A stretch of DNA of 64,000 nucleotides from an uncultured Ruminococcus sp. (GCA_900545285.1 UQYK01000003.1:5764-69763); one strand, 5' to 3'. Shown: positions 27,278 through 36,243, counted from the stretch's first letter. The notes: a model not told the origin generated them from the sequence alone. A program made the numbers and translations.

Positions 27278-30200
27278 ATGAAGAAGAAAATAGTATCCTG
27301 GCTGATGGCTGGCCTGGTGGGAGTCTCTGGAGTGGCCGGGGCTTTCTCTGCTTTGCCGACTGAGGTGGTATCAGCTGCCGGCAGCTGTCAGGTGGAGTAT
27401 TTGGACAGAGGCATTTCAGCCATCAATACTGGTGCAGGAATGCTGGTGAGCTGGCGGTTTCTGGCCAATGATGCAGACAATGCAGAGTTTCAGCTGTATC
27501 GGAACAATACTTTGATTTACACAAGCAAGGCAGGCGGTTCCACCTGTTATCTGGATGCCGGCGGAAAGAGCACGGATCAGTATCGGGTAGACACCTTGGA
27601 AAGCGGAAAGGTCGTGTCCACGGCAAATTGCAGTTTGATTTCTAATCAAAACTACTTTCAGTTAAATCTGGATCCGCCGACCGGAAGTGGCTGTACCTAC
27701 TCGCCCAATGACTGTTCCGTCGGAGATGTGGACGGAGACGGCGTCTACGAAATTTTCATGAAATGGGATCCCTCGAATTCCAAAGACAATTCGCAAAAGG
27801 GAAAGACCGGGAATGTTTTCATCGATTGTTACCGGCTGGACGGCACACGGCTGTGGCGTATTGATCTGGGAAAAAATATTCGCGCCGGCGCCCATTATAC
27901 GCAGTTTTTCGTTGCCGATTTTGACAGCGACGGAAAGGCAGAAATGACCTGTAAGACTGCGGACGGCACAGTGGACGGAACGGGAACGGTTATCGGAGAT
28001 GCATCTAAGGATTACCGGAATTCAAACGGCTATGTTCTTTCCGGCCCTGAATATTACACATTATTTGACGGCAGCACCGGTGCCGCTCTGGATACTATTG
28101 ATTATGAGCCGGGGCGCGGGACTGTTTCGAAATGGGGAGACAGCTATGGCGGACGCGTTGACCGTTTCTGGGGTTCAGTTGCGTATCTGGATGGTGTACA
28201 TCCCAGCGTGATTACGGGACGCGGATATTATACACGTATGACTGCCACTGCGTATGATGTGGTAAATAAAAAGCTGGTAAAGCGTTGGGCGTTTGACACA
28301 GGAAATGACAAAAACGCTGCCGGTTACGGTGACGGTAATCATAACAGCATGGTTGCCGATGTAGACGGTGACGGCAAGCAGGAAATCATTACCGGTTCCA
28401 CCTGCATTGATGATAATGGAAAGGTGCTCTGGTGCCTGAACAAGGGACACGGTGACGCAATACACTTAGGGGATCTCCTTCCGGATCGTCCGGGACAGGA
28501 ACTGTGGATTTGTCACGAAGATAAGCCCTATGGCGTATCTCTGGTGGATGCTTCCAATGGCAAGATTATTTTCCACAAGGATGGCACCGGCGATACCGGC
28601 CGCTGCTGCGCCGACAATGTCTGGACCGGAAATGACGGCGCAGAATTCTGGGGCTTGAACAATGACGTGTTTGACGGAAGCGGCAATACCTTGAATTGCC
28701 GCCGGCCGGCAATCAATTTCCTGTCTTATTGGGACGGCGATCTGGAGCGGGAGATCTTAGACGGCTACACGGATTCTCCGGCAACCATTTCAAAGATGGG
28801 TGCAGACGGAAAGCTGACAAATCTGCTTACAACGGACGGCTATTACACCTGTAATACCACAAAGGGTACGCCTTGTCTGTCGGCGGATATTTTTGGCGAC
28901 TGGAGAGAAGAACTGATTGTCCGCAGTGCTGACAGCAAGTCCATTCGGATTTACTGCACACCGTATGATACCGATTACCGCATTACAACACTGATGCAGG
29001 ATCCGCAGTACCGGGCGCAGGTATCGGCACAGCAGACCGCCTATAACCAACCGCCGCATGCCAGCTTTTATCTGGGATCGGATCAGCCGCTGCCGGCACG
29101 TCCCAATGTAACGGTACTGGGAAAAAATACAAATCCGGTTCCTGTTCCGGATCCAGAACCAGTAACGCCTACCGCAGCTGTTCTGCCGGAAGGCACCGTG
29201 TTTATGCTGAAAAACGTGAACAGCGGTCTTTATCTGGAAGTGGCAAATGGTACAGCAGAAGCCGGCGCCAACCTTCAGCAGTGGGGCGCAGATCAGTCGG
29301 GAGCGCACAATACCTGGCGCGCTGTTTCTGCCGGAGACGGGTACTACTATTTATATAGCCAGGTGGGGAATAAGATCACCTACCTTATGGATGTATCTGG
29401 CGGAAAGGCTGGGAACGGCACCAATCTGGCACTTTGGACAAAGAGCAGCCGGGAGCAGGCACAGCAGTTTTTGTTCGCAAAAAATGCAGACGGTTCCTAT
29501 ACGATCTATACCAAGGCATCGGATTTAAAGAGCTGCGTGGAAGTGGAAAACGCCAGCAAGTCCAGCGGCGCAAATGTACAGCAGTATGCAGTAAACGGAA
29601 ACAGCTGCCAGCACTGGAATCTGGAAGCCGTAACAGATCCGGGCGTTGTCATGAATACCAATGTAGTATACCAATTCCGGAATGCAAACAGTGATCTGAA
29701 TCTGGAGGTAAAGGATGCCAACGCTGCTGCCGGTGCCAATGTACAGCAGTGGGGCGAGAACGGCAACGATTGTCAGAAGTGGACACTGGCAGATGCCGGA
29801 GACGGGTATTACTATATTCTCTCCAGATTAGGGGACGGCAAAACCTACTATCTGGATGTAACTGGCGGAAAAGCTGCCGATGGCACCAATGTTGAAATTT
29901 ATACCGCTTCCGGCACTTCGGCGCAGCTCTTTAAATTTGTGCCGAATCCGGATGGAACATATACCATTCTGACAAAGTCATCCAAAGACAAGGGCACAGT
30001 CGGTGTCTCTGCGGCTTCAAAAGAAAGCGGCGGTAATGTAATCCAGTGGAGCAGAAACGGCAGTGCCGATCAGAACTGGTATCTAACAGAACTGGGCGAA
30101 ATTCCGCCGGTTGTCACGACAGAGCCGGTTGTCACGACAGAGCCGATTGTCACGACTGAACCGATTGTCACGACAGAACCGGTTGTCACGACAGAACCAG

Positions 30201-30655
30201 TTATCACAACAATTGTAACCGAATCGCAGACAATTTTCTCGGATACCACAGAATCTGTTCCCAACACAGTGACAGAAACAACCGTAACGGAACCGGTTCC
30301 TACGGAAACTGCTCCGCCTGTAACAACAGGATCCACAAACTCTGAAACAGTTTCTGTCACAGTTACCACCAATACCATACATACAGCAACCAGTGTTACT
30401 ACTGCTTCTGCCACCAAGCCAACGGCTACAGCAGCACCGGCCAGCGTCTTGTATGGAGATATTAACCTGGATGGAAAAATTGAACTGGCAGATGCTGTGC
30501 TGTTAAACAAGGCCACTGCGGATGTGATTGTTCTCAACGATACCGCCAGAACCAATGCAGACTGTGTTGCAGACGGCGAGGTAAACGGACGGGACGCAAT
30601 CGCCCTGCTGCAATTCCTGGTACAAATTGTAGATACACTGCCATTACAGGCATAA
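27278..30655 (+). CDS. Cellulosomal rhamnogalacturonan lyase (PL11) with two ricin-type modules and dockerin
   Basis: This 1125-residue secreted enzyme should cleave the rhamnogalacturonan I backbone of pectin by beta-elimination. Order: signal peptide (1 to about 34), PL11 beta-propeller (about 37-617) with the repeated calcium-loop signatures VGDVDGDGVYEIFMKWDP, VADFDSDGKAEMTCKTADG and VADVDGDGKQEIITGS, a Pro-rich linker, two RICIN/CBM13-like modules (about 633-787 and 789-937) with paired NxNSxLxLEV motifs, a Thr/Pro/Val linker built from VVTTEP repeats, and a C-terminal type I-like dockerin (about 1056-1125; GDINLDGKIELADAVLL and DGEVNGRDAIALLQ). The start at 27278 is chosen from GAGGTG nine bases upstream. 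The dockerin implies docking to a cellulosome scaffoldin. Flanking genes concern metal sensing and zinc uptake, not pectin. Confidence 0.95.
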   Translation: MKKKIVSWLMAGLVGVSGVAGAFSALPTEVVSAAGSCQVEYLDRGISAINTGAGMLVSWRFLANDADNAEFQLYRNNTLIYTSKAGGSTCYLDAGGKSTDQYRVDTLESGKVVSTANCSLISNQNYFQLNLDPPTGSGCTYSPNDCSVGDVDGDGVYEIFMKWDPSNSKDNSQKGKTGNVFIDCYRLDGTRLWRIDLGKNIRAGAHYTQFFVADFDSDGKAEMTCKTADGTVDGTGTVIGDASKDYRNSNGYVLSGPEYYTLFDGSTGAALDTIDYEPGRGTVSKWGDSYGGRVDRFWGSVAYLDGVHPSVITGRGYYTRMTATAYDVVNKKLVKRWAFDTGNDKNAAGYGDGNHNSMVADVDGDGKQEIITGSTCIDDNGKVLWCLNKGHGDAIHLGDLLPDRPGQELWICHEDKPYGVSLVDASNGKIIFHKDGTGDTGRCCADNVWTGNDGAEFWGLNNDVFDGSGNTLNCRRPAINFLSYWDGDLEREILDGYTDSPATISKMGADGKLTNLLTTDGYYTCNTTKGTPCLSADIFGDWREELIVRSADSKSIRIYCTPYDTDYRITTLMQDPQYRAQVSAQQTAYNQPPHASFYLGSDQPLPARPNVTVLGKNTNPVPVPDPEPVTPTAAVLPEGTVFMLKNVNSGLYLEVANGTAEAGANLQQWGADQSGAHNTWRAVSAGDGYYYLYSQVGNKITYLMDVSGGKAGNGTNLALWTKSSREQAQQFLFAKNADGSYTIYTKASDLKSCVEVENASKSSGANVQQYAVNGNSCQHWNLEAVTDPGVVMNTNVVYQFRNANSDLNLEVKDANAAAGANVQQWGENGNDCQKWTLADAGDGYYYILSRLGDGKTYYLDVTGGKAADGTNVEIYTASGTSAQLFKFVPNPDGTYTILTKSSKDKGTVGVSAASKESGGNVIQWSRNGSADQNWYLTELGEIPPVVTTEPVVTTEPIVTTEPIVTTEPVVTTEPVITTIVTESQTIFSDTTESVPNTVTETTVTEPVPTETAPPVTTGSTNSETVSVTVTTNTIHTATSVTTASATKPTATAAPASVLYGDINLDGKIELADAVLLNKATADVIVLNDTARTNADCVADGEVNGRDAIALLQFLVQIVDTLPLQA
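30110..30211 (+). repeat. In-frame 18-bp tandem repeat (VVTTEP linker)
   Basis: Five full and one partial copy of an 18-bp unit encoding VVTTEP or IVTTEP lie between the second ricin module and the dockerin. The unit is highly similar at the DNA level, so copy number could vary between strains. Confidence 0.9.
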
Positions 30656-30696
30656 GTGCAGAAAATATTTTTTTGTGAAATGACATTGTTTTCGTA

Positions 30697-30757
30697 AAAC
30701 TGCCGCTTCGGACGGAATCTCCGTTTTTTGGAGAACTGTTCGGGGCGGCGGTTTTTT
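30697..30757 (+). terminator. Terminator after the rhamnogalacturonan lyase gene
   Basis: AAACTGCCGC (30697-30706) pairs with GCGGCGGTTT (30745-30754) with one G-T pair, then T to 30757; an inner small hairpin occupies the loop. Confidence 0.8.
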
Positions 30758-30788
30758 TGCGCCAAATTTTTCTTTTTGCAAAAAGTAC

Positions 30789-30817
30789 TTGACAAACCGG
30801 AATGGATTTGTTATAAT
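30789..30817 (+). promoter_or_regulatory. Promoter of the zinc-uptake operon
   Basis: TTGACA at 30789-30794 and TATAAT at 30812-30817 have an exact 17-bp spacer. Confidence 0.85.
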
Positions 30818-30828
30818 AGTTCGAAAAC

Positions 30829-30843
30829 TGAAATTCATTCTCA
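30829..30843 (+). promoter_or_regulatory. Fur-family (Zur-like) box
   Basis: TGAAATTCATTCTCA matches the 7-1-7 Gram-positive Fur-family consensus TGATAATNATTATCA at 11 of 14 defined positions and overlaps the transcription start, a position suited to repression. Since the operon encodes a zinc importer, Zur is the likely ligand; this is inference. Confidence 0.55.
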
Positions 30844-30935
30844 TTTTTGTTTTCAAAATGAAAGAGACTTTACACCCTGTGTGCATATGTCGATGCATAC
30901 AGATTCTGAGAGAAAGCGAAAGGAAGGGGCAGTCT

Positions 30936-31946
30936 ATGAAACGATTTCTGGCCGCATTTTGTGCGTGTCTGTTTGGTTTTTGCGGTTTAATGACCGGGTG
31001 CAGCCGCGATCAGGCCAATACTGCTGCTGTACAGGTTGTCTGCACTATTTTCCCGGAATATGACTGGGTGCGGCAGATCGTGGGAGATGTGCCGGACGTT
31101 GCAGTAACGCTGTTGATTCAGGGCGGCACAGATTTGCACAGCTATCAGCCGTCCGTGAAGGATATTGCGGCAATTGCAAAGGCAGATCTCTTCTGTTATG
31201 TAGGCGGTGCTTCGGATGAATGGGTGACCAATGTGCTGCATACGGCCGAAAATGAGCAAGTACGCGTGGTTTCTTTGCTGGATGTGACAGATGCAGACGA
31301 AGAACTTGTAACCGAGGGAATGCAGGATGAGGAGCATCACCACGAACATGCTCATAATACATCTGCTGCGGAGGCACAGGCAGAGCCGGAGCTGGACGAA
31401 CATGTGTGGCTGTCACTGCGCCGGGCGCAAATGGCGTGTACCGCAATCCGGGACGCTCTTTGTGCCCAGGACCCGGCACATGCTGCCGTCTATCAGGAAA
31501 ACTGTGCGGCCTATCTGAAAAAATTGCAGACGCTGGATCAGACTTATGAAACTATGGTACAGCAGGATGCTGTGCGGGATACGATTCTGGTGGCCGACCG
31601 GTTTCCCTTCCGCTATCTGGCGGAGGACTATGGAATCCACTATTACGCGGCATTTCCGGGCTGTTCTGCGGAGACAGAGGCAAGCTTTGAGACCATTGCC
31701 TTTTTGTCAGAAAAGCTGACACAGCTGGAACTGCCCTGTGTTCTTACAACGGAGAGCAGTGATCAGTCCCTGGCGCGGACCATTCTGGAAAGCGCTCATT
31801 CAGACAGTGTGATTCTGACTATGGATTCTCTCCAGTCTGTCACAAAACAGCAGCTGGAGGACGGCGTATCCTATCTGGATCGCATGGAAAACAACTATAC
31901 CATCTTAAAAGAAGCGCTGACAAGCGGAGAAAAGGAGATGCAGTAA
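30936..31946 (+). CDS. znuA: Zinc ABC transporter substrate-binding lipoprotein
   Basis: ZnuA/AdcA-type cluster A-I solute-binding protein that captures zinc (or manganese) outside the membrane. After a signal peptide with lipobox LMTGC near residue 23, the metal-binding His motif GGTDLHSYQPS lies near residue 67. A His-rich loop DEEHHHEHAH near 132-141 and ELDEHVWLSLRRAQ support zinc preference, and DRFPFRYLAEDYG is the usual C-lobe block. The start at 30936 follows AAGGAAGGGG; the in-frame extension upstream contains the operator region and is not coding. Length 336 residues. Transcribed with the ATPase and permease genes downstream. Confidence 0.93.
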   Translation: MKRFLAAFCACLFGFCGLMTGCSRDQANTAAVQVVCTIFPEYDWVRQIVGDVPDVAVTLLIQGGTDLHSYQPSVKDIAAIAKADLFCYVGGASDEWVTNVLHTAENEQVRVVSLLDVTDADEELVTEGMQDEEHHHEHAHNTSAAEAQAEPELDEHVWLSLRRAQMACTAIRDALCAQDPAHAAVYQENCAAYLKKLQTLDQTYETMVQQDAVRDTILVADRFPFRYLAEDYGIHYYAAFPGCSAETEASFETIAFLSEKLTQLELPCVLTTESSDQSLARTILESAHSDSVILTMDSLQSVTKQQLEDGVSYLDRMENNYTILKEALTSGEKEMQ

Positions 31947-31948
31947 AT

Positions 31949-32653
31949 ATGGCACAGCTTTTTTGTGAAGATATCACGTTGGGATATGAGGGCATTCCGG
32001 TAACGGAGCATCTCTCCTTTTCTGTACAGGCAGGAGACTATCTGTATATTGTGGGAGAAAACGGTTCCGGAAAAAGTACACTGATGAAAACGATTCTGCG
32101 GTTGAAAACCCCGATGAAAGGGAAAATTGAAACTGGTGACGGCCTGAAACCGGATGAAATCGGCTACTTGCCCCAACAGACAGCAGTACAGCGTGACTTT
32201 CCGGCATCAGTGCTGGAAATCGTTCGTTCCGGCTGCCTGAACCGGTGCGGTCTGCGCCCGTTTTACCGCCGGGAGGAAAAACAGCGTGCCCTGGATAACA
32301 TGGAACGCCTGGGAATCCGGCATTTGGCCAAGCGGTGCTACCGGGAACTTTCCGGCGGCCAGCAGCAGCGCGTACTGTTAGCGCGCGCCCTCTGCGCAAC
32401 GGAAAAAATGCTGCTGCTGGACGAACCAGTGACCGGACTGGATCCGAAGGCGCAGGCAGAACTGTATGAACTCATCGGGCAGCTGAACCGGGACGGCATC
32501 ACCATTTTGATGGTGTCCCATGATATGGAAGCGGCAGTGAAATACGCCTCCCATATTTTACACATCAGCAAAACGCCGCTGTTCTTCGGTACAAAGGCAG
32601 ATTATCTCAAAAGTAAAATCGGACAGGCGTTTACACAGGAAGGGACGGTGTGA
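31949..32653 (+). CDS. znuC: Zinc ABC transporter ATP-binding protein
   Basis: This 234-residue ATPase powers metal import with the permease encoded next. Walker A is GENGSGKST near residue 36, the Q-loop IGYLPQQTAV follows, the signature is ELSGGQQQR near 137 and Walker B is MLLLDEPVTGLD. It starts two bases after the znuA stop codon and is separated by four bases from znuB, so the three genes form one operon. Confidence 0.95.
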   Translation: MAQLFCEDITLGYEGIPVTEHLSFSVQAGDYLYIVGENGSGKSTLMKTILRLKTPMKGKIETGDGLKPDEIGYLPQQTAVQRDFPASVLEIVRSGCLNRCGLRPFYRREEKQRALDNMERLGIRHLAKRCYRELSGGQQQRVLLARALCATEKMLLLDEPVTGLDPKAQAELYELIGQLNRDGITILMVSHDMEAAVKYASHILHISKTPLFFGTKADYLKSKIGQAFTQEGTV

Positions 32654-32657
32654 CAGC

Positions 32658-33509
32658 ATGCATTTCTGGGAAGAATTAACAGGATATCTTTCATTTTCGT
32701 TTGTACAATACGCGCTGATTGCCGGCGTACTGATTGCGCTTTGCTCCTCGTTGCTGGGCGTAACACTGGTATTGAAGCGGTTTTCCGTTATCGGAGACGG
32801 CCTGTCGCATGTGGCCTTTGGCGCATTGGCCATTGCGACTGTGCTGCACCTGAGCAATTCCATGATTTTGGTAATGCCGGTGACAGTTGTTTGTGCGGTA
32901 CTGCTGCTCTGCGCCAGCCAGAGTGCGAAAATCAAGGGAGATGCGGCGATTGCCATGCTCTCTGTCAGTGCGCTGGCGATCGGTTATCTGGTGCAAAACA
33001 TTTTCTCCTCCTCTGCCAACATTGCCGGGGATGTGTGCAGCACCCTGTTTGGCTCTACGCTGATTCTCACACTGTCCAAACTGGATGTGTGGATCTGTGT
33101 TATTATGTCGGTAGTGGTAATCGGTATATTCCTGCTGTTTTATCACAAGATTTTTGCGGTCACCTTTGATGAAACATTTGCGGCGGCAACCGGTATCCGG
33201 GCGCGGCTGTACAACTTCCTCATTGCAGTGGTAACAGCGGTAATTATTGTGCTGGCCATGAATCTGGTTGGCTCGCTGCTGACCTCGGCGCTGATCGTCT
33301 TTCCGGCGCTGTCTGCGATGCGTCTGTTCCGGAGCTTTCGGGGCGTGATTTTCTGCGCTGCCGTGATCTCTGTGGTATGCGCCGTGGGTGGTCTGCTGAT
33401 CTCAATTCTGGCATCTACGCCGGTGGGCGCTACAATTGTAACTGCCGATCTGGTGGTTTTTCTGGGATGCTGTGGTGCAGGCACTTTGATGCGCCGCCGT
33501 ATAGTATAA
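32658..33509 (+). CDS. znuB: Zinc ABC transporter permease
   Basis: A 283-residue membrane permease of the ABC-3 family with about eight hydrophobic helices. Characteristic stretches are GVTLVLKRFSVIGDGLSHVAFGALA and AATGIRARLYNFLIAVVTAVIIVLAMNLVGSLLTSALIVFPALSA. It forms the channel for metal delivered by ZnuA. The ArsR-type regulator upstream at 26635 is not directly adjacent. Confidence 0.95.
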   Translation: MHFWEELTGYLSFSFVQYALIAGVLIALCSSLLGVTLVLKRFSVIGDGLSHVAFGALAIATVLHLSNSMILVMPVTVVCAVLLLCASQSAKIKGDAAIAMLSVSALAIGYLVQNIFSSSANIAGDVCSTLFGSTLILTLSKLDVWICVIMSVVVIGIFLLFYHKIFAVTFDETFAAATGIRARLYNFLIAVVTAVIIVLAMNLVGSLLTSALIVFPALSAMRLFRSFRGVIFCAAVISVVCAVGGLLISILASTPVGATIVTADLVVFLGCCGAGTLMRRRIV

Positions 33510-33523
33510 AATATATTTACGAT

Positions 33524-33553
33524 TTGTTCACTCTAAAATAGAATTTTTATGAT
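33524..33553 (+). promoter_or_regulatory. Probable promoter of the small dockerin protein gene
   Basis: TTGTTC at 33524-33529 and TATGAT at 33548-33553 are spaced 18 bp. The -35 match is weak. Confidence 0.45.
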
Positions 33554-33590
33554 ATTATGGAGAAAATTATAAAAGGGGGATTTTAAAAGG

Positions 33591-34394
33591 ATGAAACACA
33601 AAAACAAATTGCTGGCACTGGCAGCAGCCGGAGTATTGACCGTAACAGGAATGACCATGCCGGCGGTGCAGGCAGCGTCTGATGATATGTACGATATGTA
33701 CGGGGATTTGGATGGTGACGGTGCGGTGACCATTTCCGATGCTTACCGGGCGCTCCGGGCATATTCCAAGGTCAGCGCAGGAGGCGATTCTGGTTTGATG
33801 GATTTTCAGCTGACTGCAGCGGATGTAAACCGGGACGGTTTTGTTACCATTGAGGATGCGTATTATATTCTGAAGTATTATGCGGAACATTTTGCCGGAA
33901 ACCAGGTGACTTGGGAAGAAATCACCAGAGAAACTGTGGTTGTGGCAAGTGAACTGTATCAGGAGTATTATGAACCTTTTCTGCGGAATATCAAGTATAA
34001 GATTTCAGATACGCTGGGCAGCTATTACTTTGCAGACCTGAATCGTGACGGCATCAAGGAACTCATTATACCGCGCTGTACATATGCCTATGATTCCTCT
34101 GCCAATGTCTATACGATTTCAGGAAACCGCGTGGTATATGCAGGCACGGCAGGGGATGCTTACGCTACCTATTACTGCAAAAATGGCATTTACTACGGGT
34201 ATTTCATAAAGGGCGGTAACAGAATAATTCATAAGATCACCATGAATCAGACTACTGTAACGACTACTGTTGTAACGCAGGAATACAGTCCCGGAGAGCA
34301 GGAAGCAAAGTGGATGCAGGAAATCAAAGATCTGGAAGAACAATGCGGCCTGCCTACCTATAAACTGGATGATTTCTCACCGTTCTACGAATAA
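33591..34394 (+). CDS. Secreted protein with N-terminal dockerin and unassigned C-terminal domain
   Basis: The 267-residue product has a signal peptide (MKHKNKLLALAAAGVL to about AVQA) followed directly by a dockerin-like module at about 37-103 with two calcium loops, GDLDGDGAVTISDAYRAL and ADVNRDGFVTIEDAYYIL. The C-terminal 160 residues include FADLNRDGIKELIIPR, a further Asp-rich calcium-type loop, and are rich in Tyr and Thr; I do not recognise the fold. Dockerins usually sit at the C-terminus of enzymes, so the N-terminal position and small unknown partner are unusual. It could be a cellulosome accessory protein or a calcium-binding surface protein. RBS AAAGGGGG precedes the ATG. Confidence 0.85.
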   Translation: MKHKNKLLALAAAGVLTVTGMTMPAVQAASDDMYDMYGDLDGDGAVTISDAYRALRAYSKVSAGGDSGLMDFQLTAADVNRDGFVTIEDAYYILKYYAEHFAGNQVTWEEITRETVVVASELYQEYYEPFLRNIKYKISDTLGSYYFADLNRDGIKELIIPRCTYAYDSSANVYTISGNRVVYAGTAGDAYATYYCKNGIYYGYFIKGGNRIIHKITMNQTTVTTTVVTQEYSPGEQEAKWMQEIKDLEEQCGLPTYKLDDFSPFYE

Positions 34395-34413
34395 CCAGAC
34401 CAATTGATAAAAC

Positions 34414-34480
34414 AAAAACGGCTGTCTGTCGCTTGCCCCTCTTTCAAAAGAGGGTGAGAAGCGGCAGACAGCCGTTTTTT
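34414..34480. terminator. Strong bidirectional terminator
   Basis: AAAAACGGCTGTCTG pairs with CAGACAGCCGTTTTT, with a further nested CCCTCT/AGAGGG stem. It serves both the dockerin-protein gene (+) and the glucosaminidase gene (-). Confidence 0.95.
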
Positions 34481-34501
34481 AAAGTGTTAAACTGGTTTCG
34501 T

Positions 34502-35959
34502 CTATTGTTTTAATATGGCGGCTAAAATCCGCAGGATGGCCGATCCGTAATTCTTTCCGGCCGCCCAGCCCCGGTGCTGGGGATTTTCCTGGATGCCCAG
34601 CCAGTCTACATAGGGGGCGCAGCCACGAATGACATAGGAGAATCGGGGGTCAATTTGTGCCTGATTCAGCGGCGCAGTGTCCGCATAGGCCTTCAGATGC
34701 TGAATCTGTGCCCGGATTCCCAGCTGGGGTGTGGCAAAGGAGTTGCCCTTCATGCCGTTCTGGGTGACGCCCAGGCCGCAGAAATTGTTCTGGTCTAAGG
34801 TGACGGCAGAGCCGCGGAAGGCAAAGTTTCCGGTTTCCAGACAAGCCTGTGCAAAGGCAATGTCGCCCCGTACTCCTTCGGCTTCACCTTCGCTGAGATA
34901 ATACGGGATCATATCCAGAACGCTCTGTGCTACATTGGGATTGACAGAGCGGATATATGCCTGCATCTGTTCTACAGTTGTCCGTGCCTGTCCCATGACA
35001 TAGGTGCGGCCGGCGGCATCGGTTTCCGGTGTCAGTATCTTTTTTGTCAAAATGCCGTCTGCATCGGCGGTGTATTCCGTTCCATCAATGGTAATGCTGT
35101 CATCGCGGAATAAAGTGCCGTCCTCCTGGAAAAAATACAGGTTATCCCCGATGGTTTGCAAGCCTGTTTCCATGGCACCCTCTGCATTAAAATAGTAGGT
35201 CTCATCTCCTGCGGTTTGCATCCCGGTCTGCACGCCGGTATTTGTGATGTAATAGATGCTGTCGTCTATGGTGCACAATCCCTGACGGCACATGCCGGTG
35301 TCGCTGTCGAAATAGTAGCGGCCGCCCTGAATGGTGACCCATCCGGTGACCTGCTTTCCATCATCGCCGAACTGATACCAGGTGTCGCCGATCTGCACAT
35401 CCCCTGTGACAATCACACCGGAAGCATCTGCATAATACCGTGCGCCGTCCTCATAGGTAAAATAGCCGGTTTGCAGTGCACCATGGGAATCCAGCAGGTA
35501 TACAGCATCCTTTCCGGAGTCATTGCCGTCCAGATCTACCAGGCCGACCTGTCTGCCGGTGTATTTTCCGTCCCACCGGTCTGCATAATAGATCTGATCC
35601 CCAATGTGAATCCAGCCCCACTGGCGTTCGTGGGTTTCTGCATTATAATAGAAGCGTGCGCCGTCTACTGTCTGCCATCCGGTGCGCAGAACGCCGTCCG
35701 GTGCGAACAGATAAACCTTTCCGTCAATGGTGGTTTCGCCGGAAACCGCATTGCCGTCTTCATCAAAGTACTGCCACTCGCCGCCTATGGTTTTTTCCCA
35801 GGTTGCAGGCGTGCCAGTTGCACGAACCTGGGTCAGCGGTGTGCTGCCGGTAGCCAGTGGGGGCGTGTCGCCGGCATCTGCTGCCGCTGCGGAAAATCCG
35901 CCGATGCAAAGTGCACCGCAGACTACCGCCAGAGAAAGTAAAATGGTATGTAGTTTCAA
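34502..35959 (-). CDS. Secreted glucosaminidase-like protein with cell-wall-binding repeats
   Basis: The 485-residue product has a signal peptide ending near the AAAADAGD segment, then about ten glucan/choline-binding-type repeats (aromatic units of the form GKVYLFAPDGVLRTGWQTVDG and GARYYADASGVIVTGDVQ) over roughly residues 50-300, and a C-terminal domain (about 325-485) containing VRGDIAFAQACLETGNFAFRG and NNFCGLGVTQNGMKGNSFATPQLGIRAQIQHLKAYA, typical of GH73-like N-acetylglucosaminidases with the catalytic Glu in LETGNF. It should cut peptidoglycan glycan strands, acting in wall turnover. The start is TTG 35959 with TAGGAGG upstream. A 20-bp palindrome lies between promoter and start. Confidence 0.88.
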   Translation of the reverse strand: MKLHTILLSLAVVCGALCIGGFSAAAADAGDTPPLATGSTPLTQVRATGTPATWEKTIGGEWQYFDEDGNAVSGETTIDGKVYLFAPDGVLRTGWQTVDGARFYYNAETHERQWGWIHIGDQIYYADRWDGKYTGRQVGLVDLDGNDSGKDAVYLLDSHGALQTGYFTYEDGARYYADASGVIVTGDVQIGDTWYQFGDDGKQVTGWVTIQGGRYYFDSDTGMCRQGLCTIDDSIYYITNTGVQTGMQTAGDETYYFNAEGAMETGLQTIGDNLYFFQEDGTLFRDDSITIDGTEYTADADGILTKKILTPETDAAGRTYVMGQARTTVEQMQAYIRSVNPNVAQSVLDMIPYYLSEGEAEGVRGDIAFAQACLETGNFAFRGSAVTLDQNNFCGLGVTQNGMKGNSFATPQLGIRAQIQHLKAYADTAPLNQAQIDPRFSYVIRGCAPYVDWLGIQENPQHRGWAAGKNYGSAILRILAAILKQ

Positions 35960-35990
35960 TCCGATGCCTCCTAAAGTGTCTATTTTTTTG

Positions 35991-36010
35991 GTGCAGCAGC
36001 GCTGCTGCAC
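35991..36010. repeat. Perfect 20-bp palindrome upstream of the glucosaminidase gene
   Basis: GTGCAGCAGCGCTGCTGCAC reads the same on both strands. It begins about seven bases after the predicted start point of the minus-strand promoter, so it may act as an operator or as a 5' hairpin of the mRNA. Confidence 0.85.
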
Positions 36011-36023
36011 GCGTATCCATTTT

Positions 36024-36052
36024 ATTATATCACATTTTGTTCAGAAATGCAA
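36024..36052 (-). promoter_or_regulatory. Promoter of the glucosaminidase gene
   Basis: On the minus strand TTGCAT (36052-36047) and TATAAT (36029-36024) are spaced 17 bp. Confidence 0.65.
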
Positions 36053-36207
36053 CCTTTTTTTGTGCAAATAGCTGGTTTTCAAAAGGAAAACGCGAGATCT
36101 GCCGTATTCTGTACAGGGAAGCGAAGATTTTCGTCACTTTTACAGAAAAACGCTATAGAATATGACTGCTTTTTGGAATGGATAAGAAAAAAATAACGTA
36201 GAATTTG

Positions 36208-36236
36208 TTGACAATACCTCGAAAATTCGGTATAAT
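36208..36236 (+). promoter_or_regulatory. Promoter of the HD-domain/CmpB operon
   Basis: TTGACA at 36208-36213 and TATAAT at 36231-36236 have an exact 17-bp spacer. Confidence 0.85.
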
Positions 36237-36243
36237 GTTGATA

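Noticed and set aside
30110..30211. Possible CRISPR-like array
   Set aside because: The 18-bp units are contiguous with no spacers and encode an in-frame VVTTEP linker.
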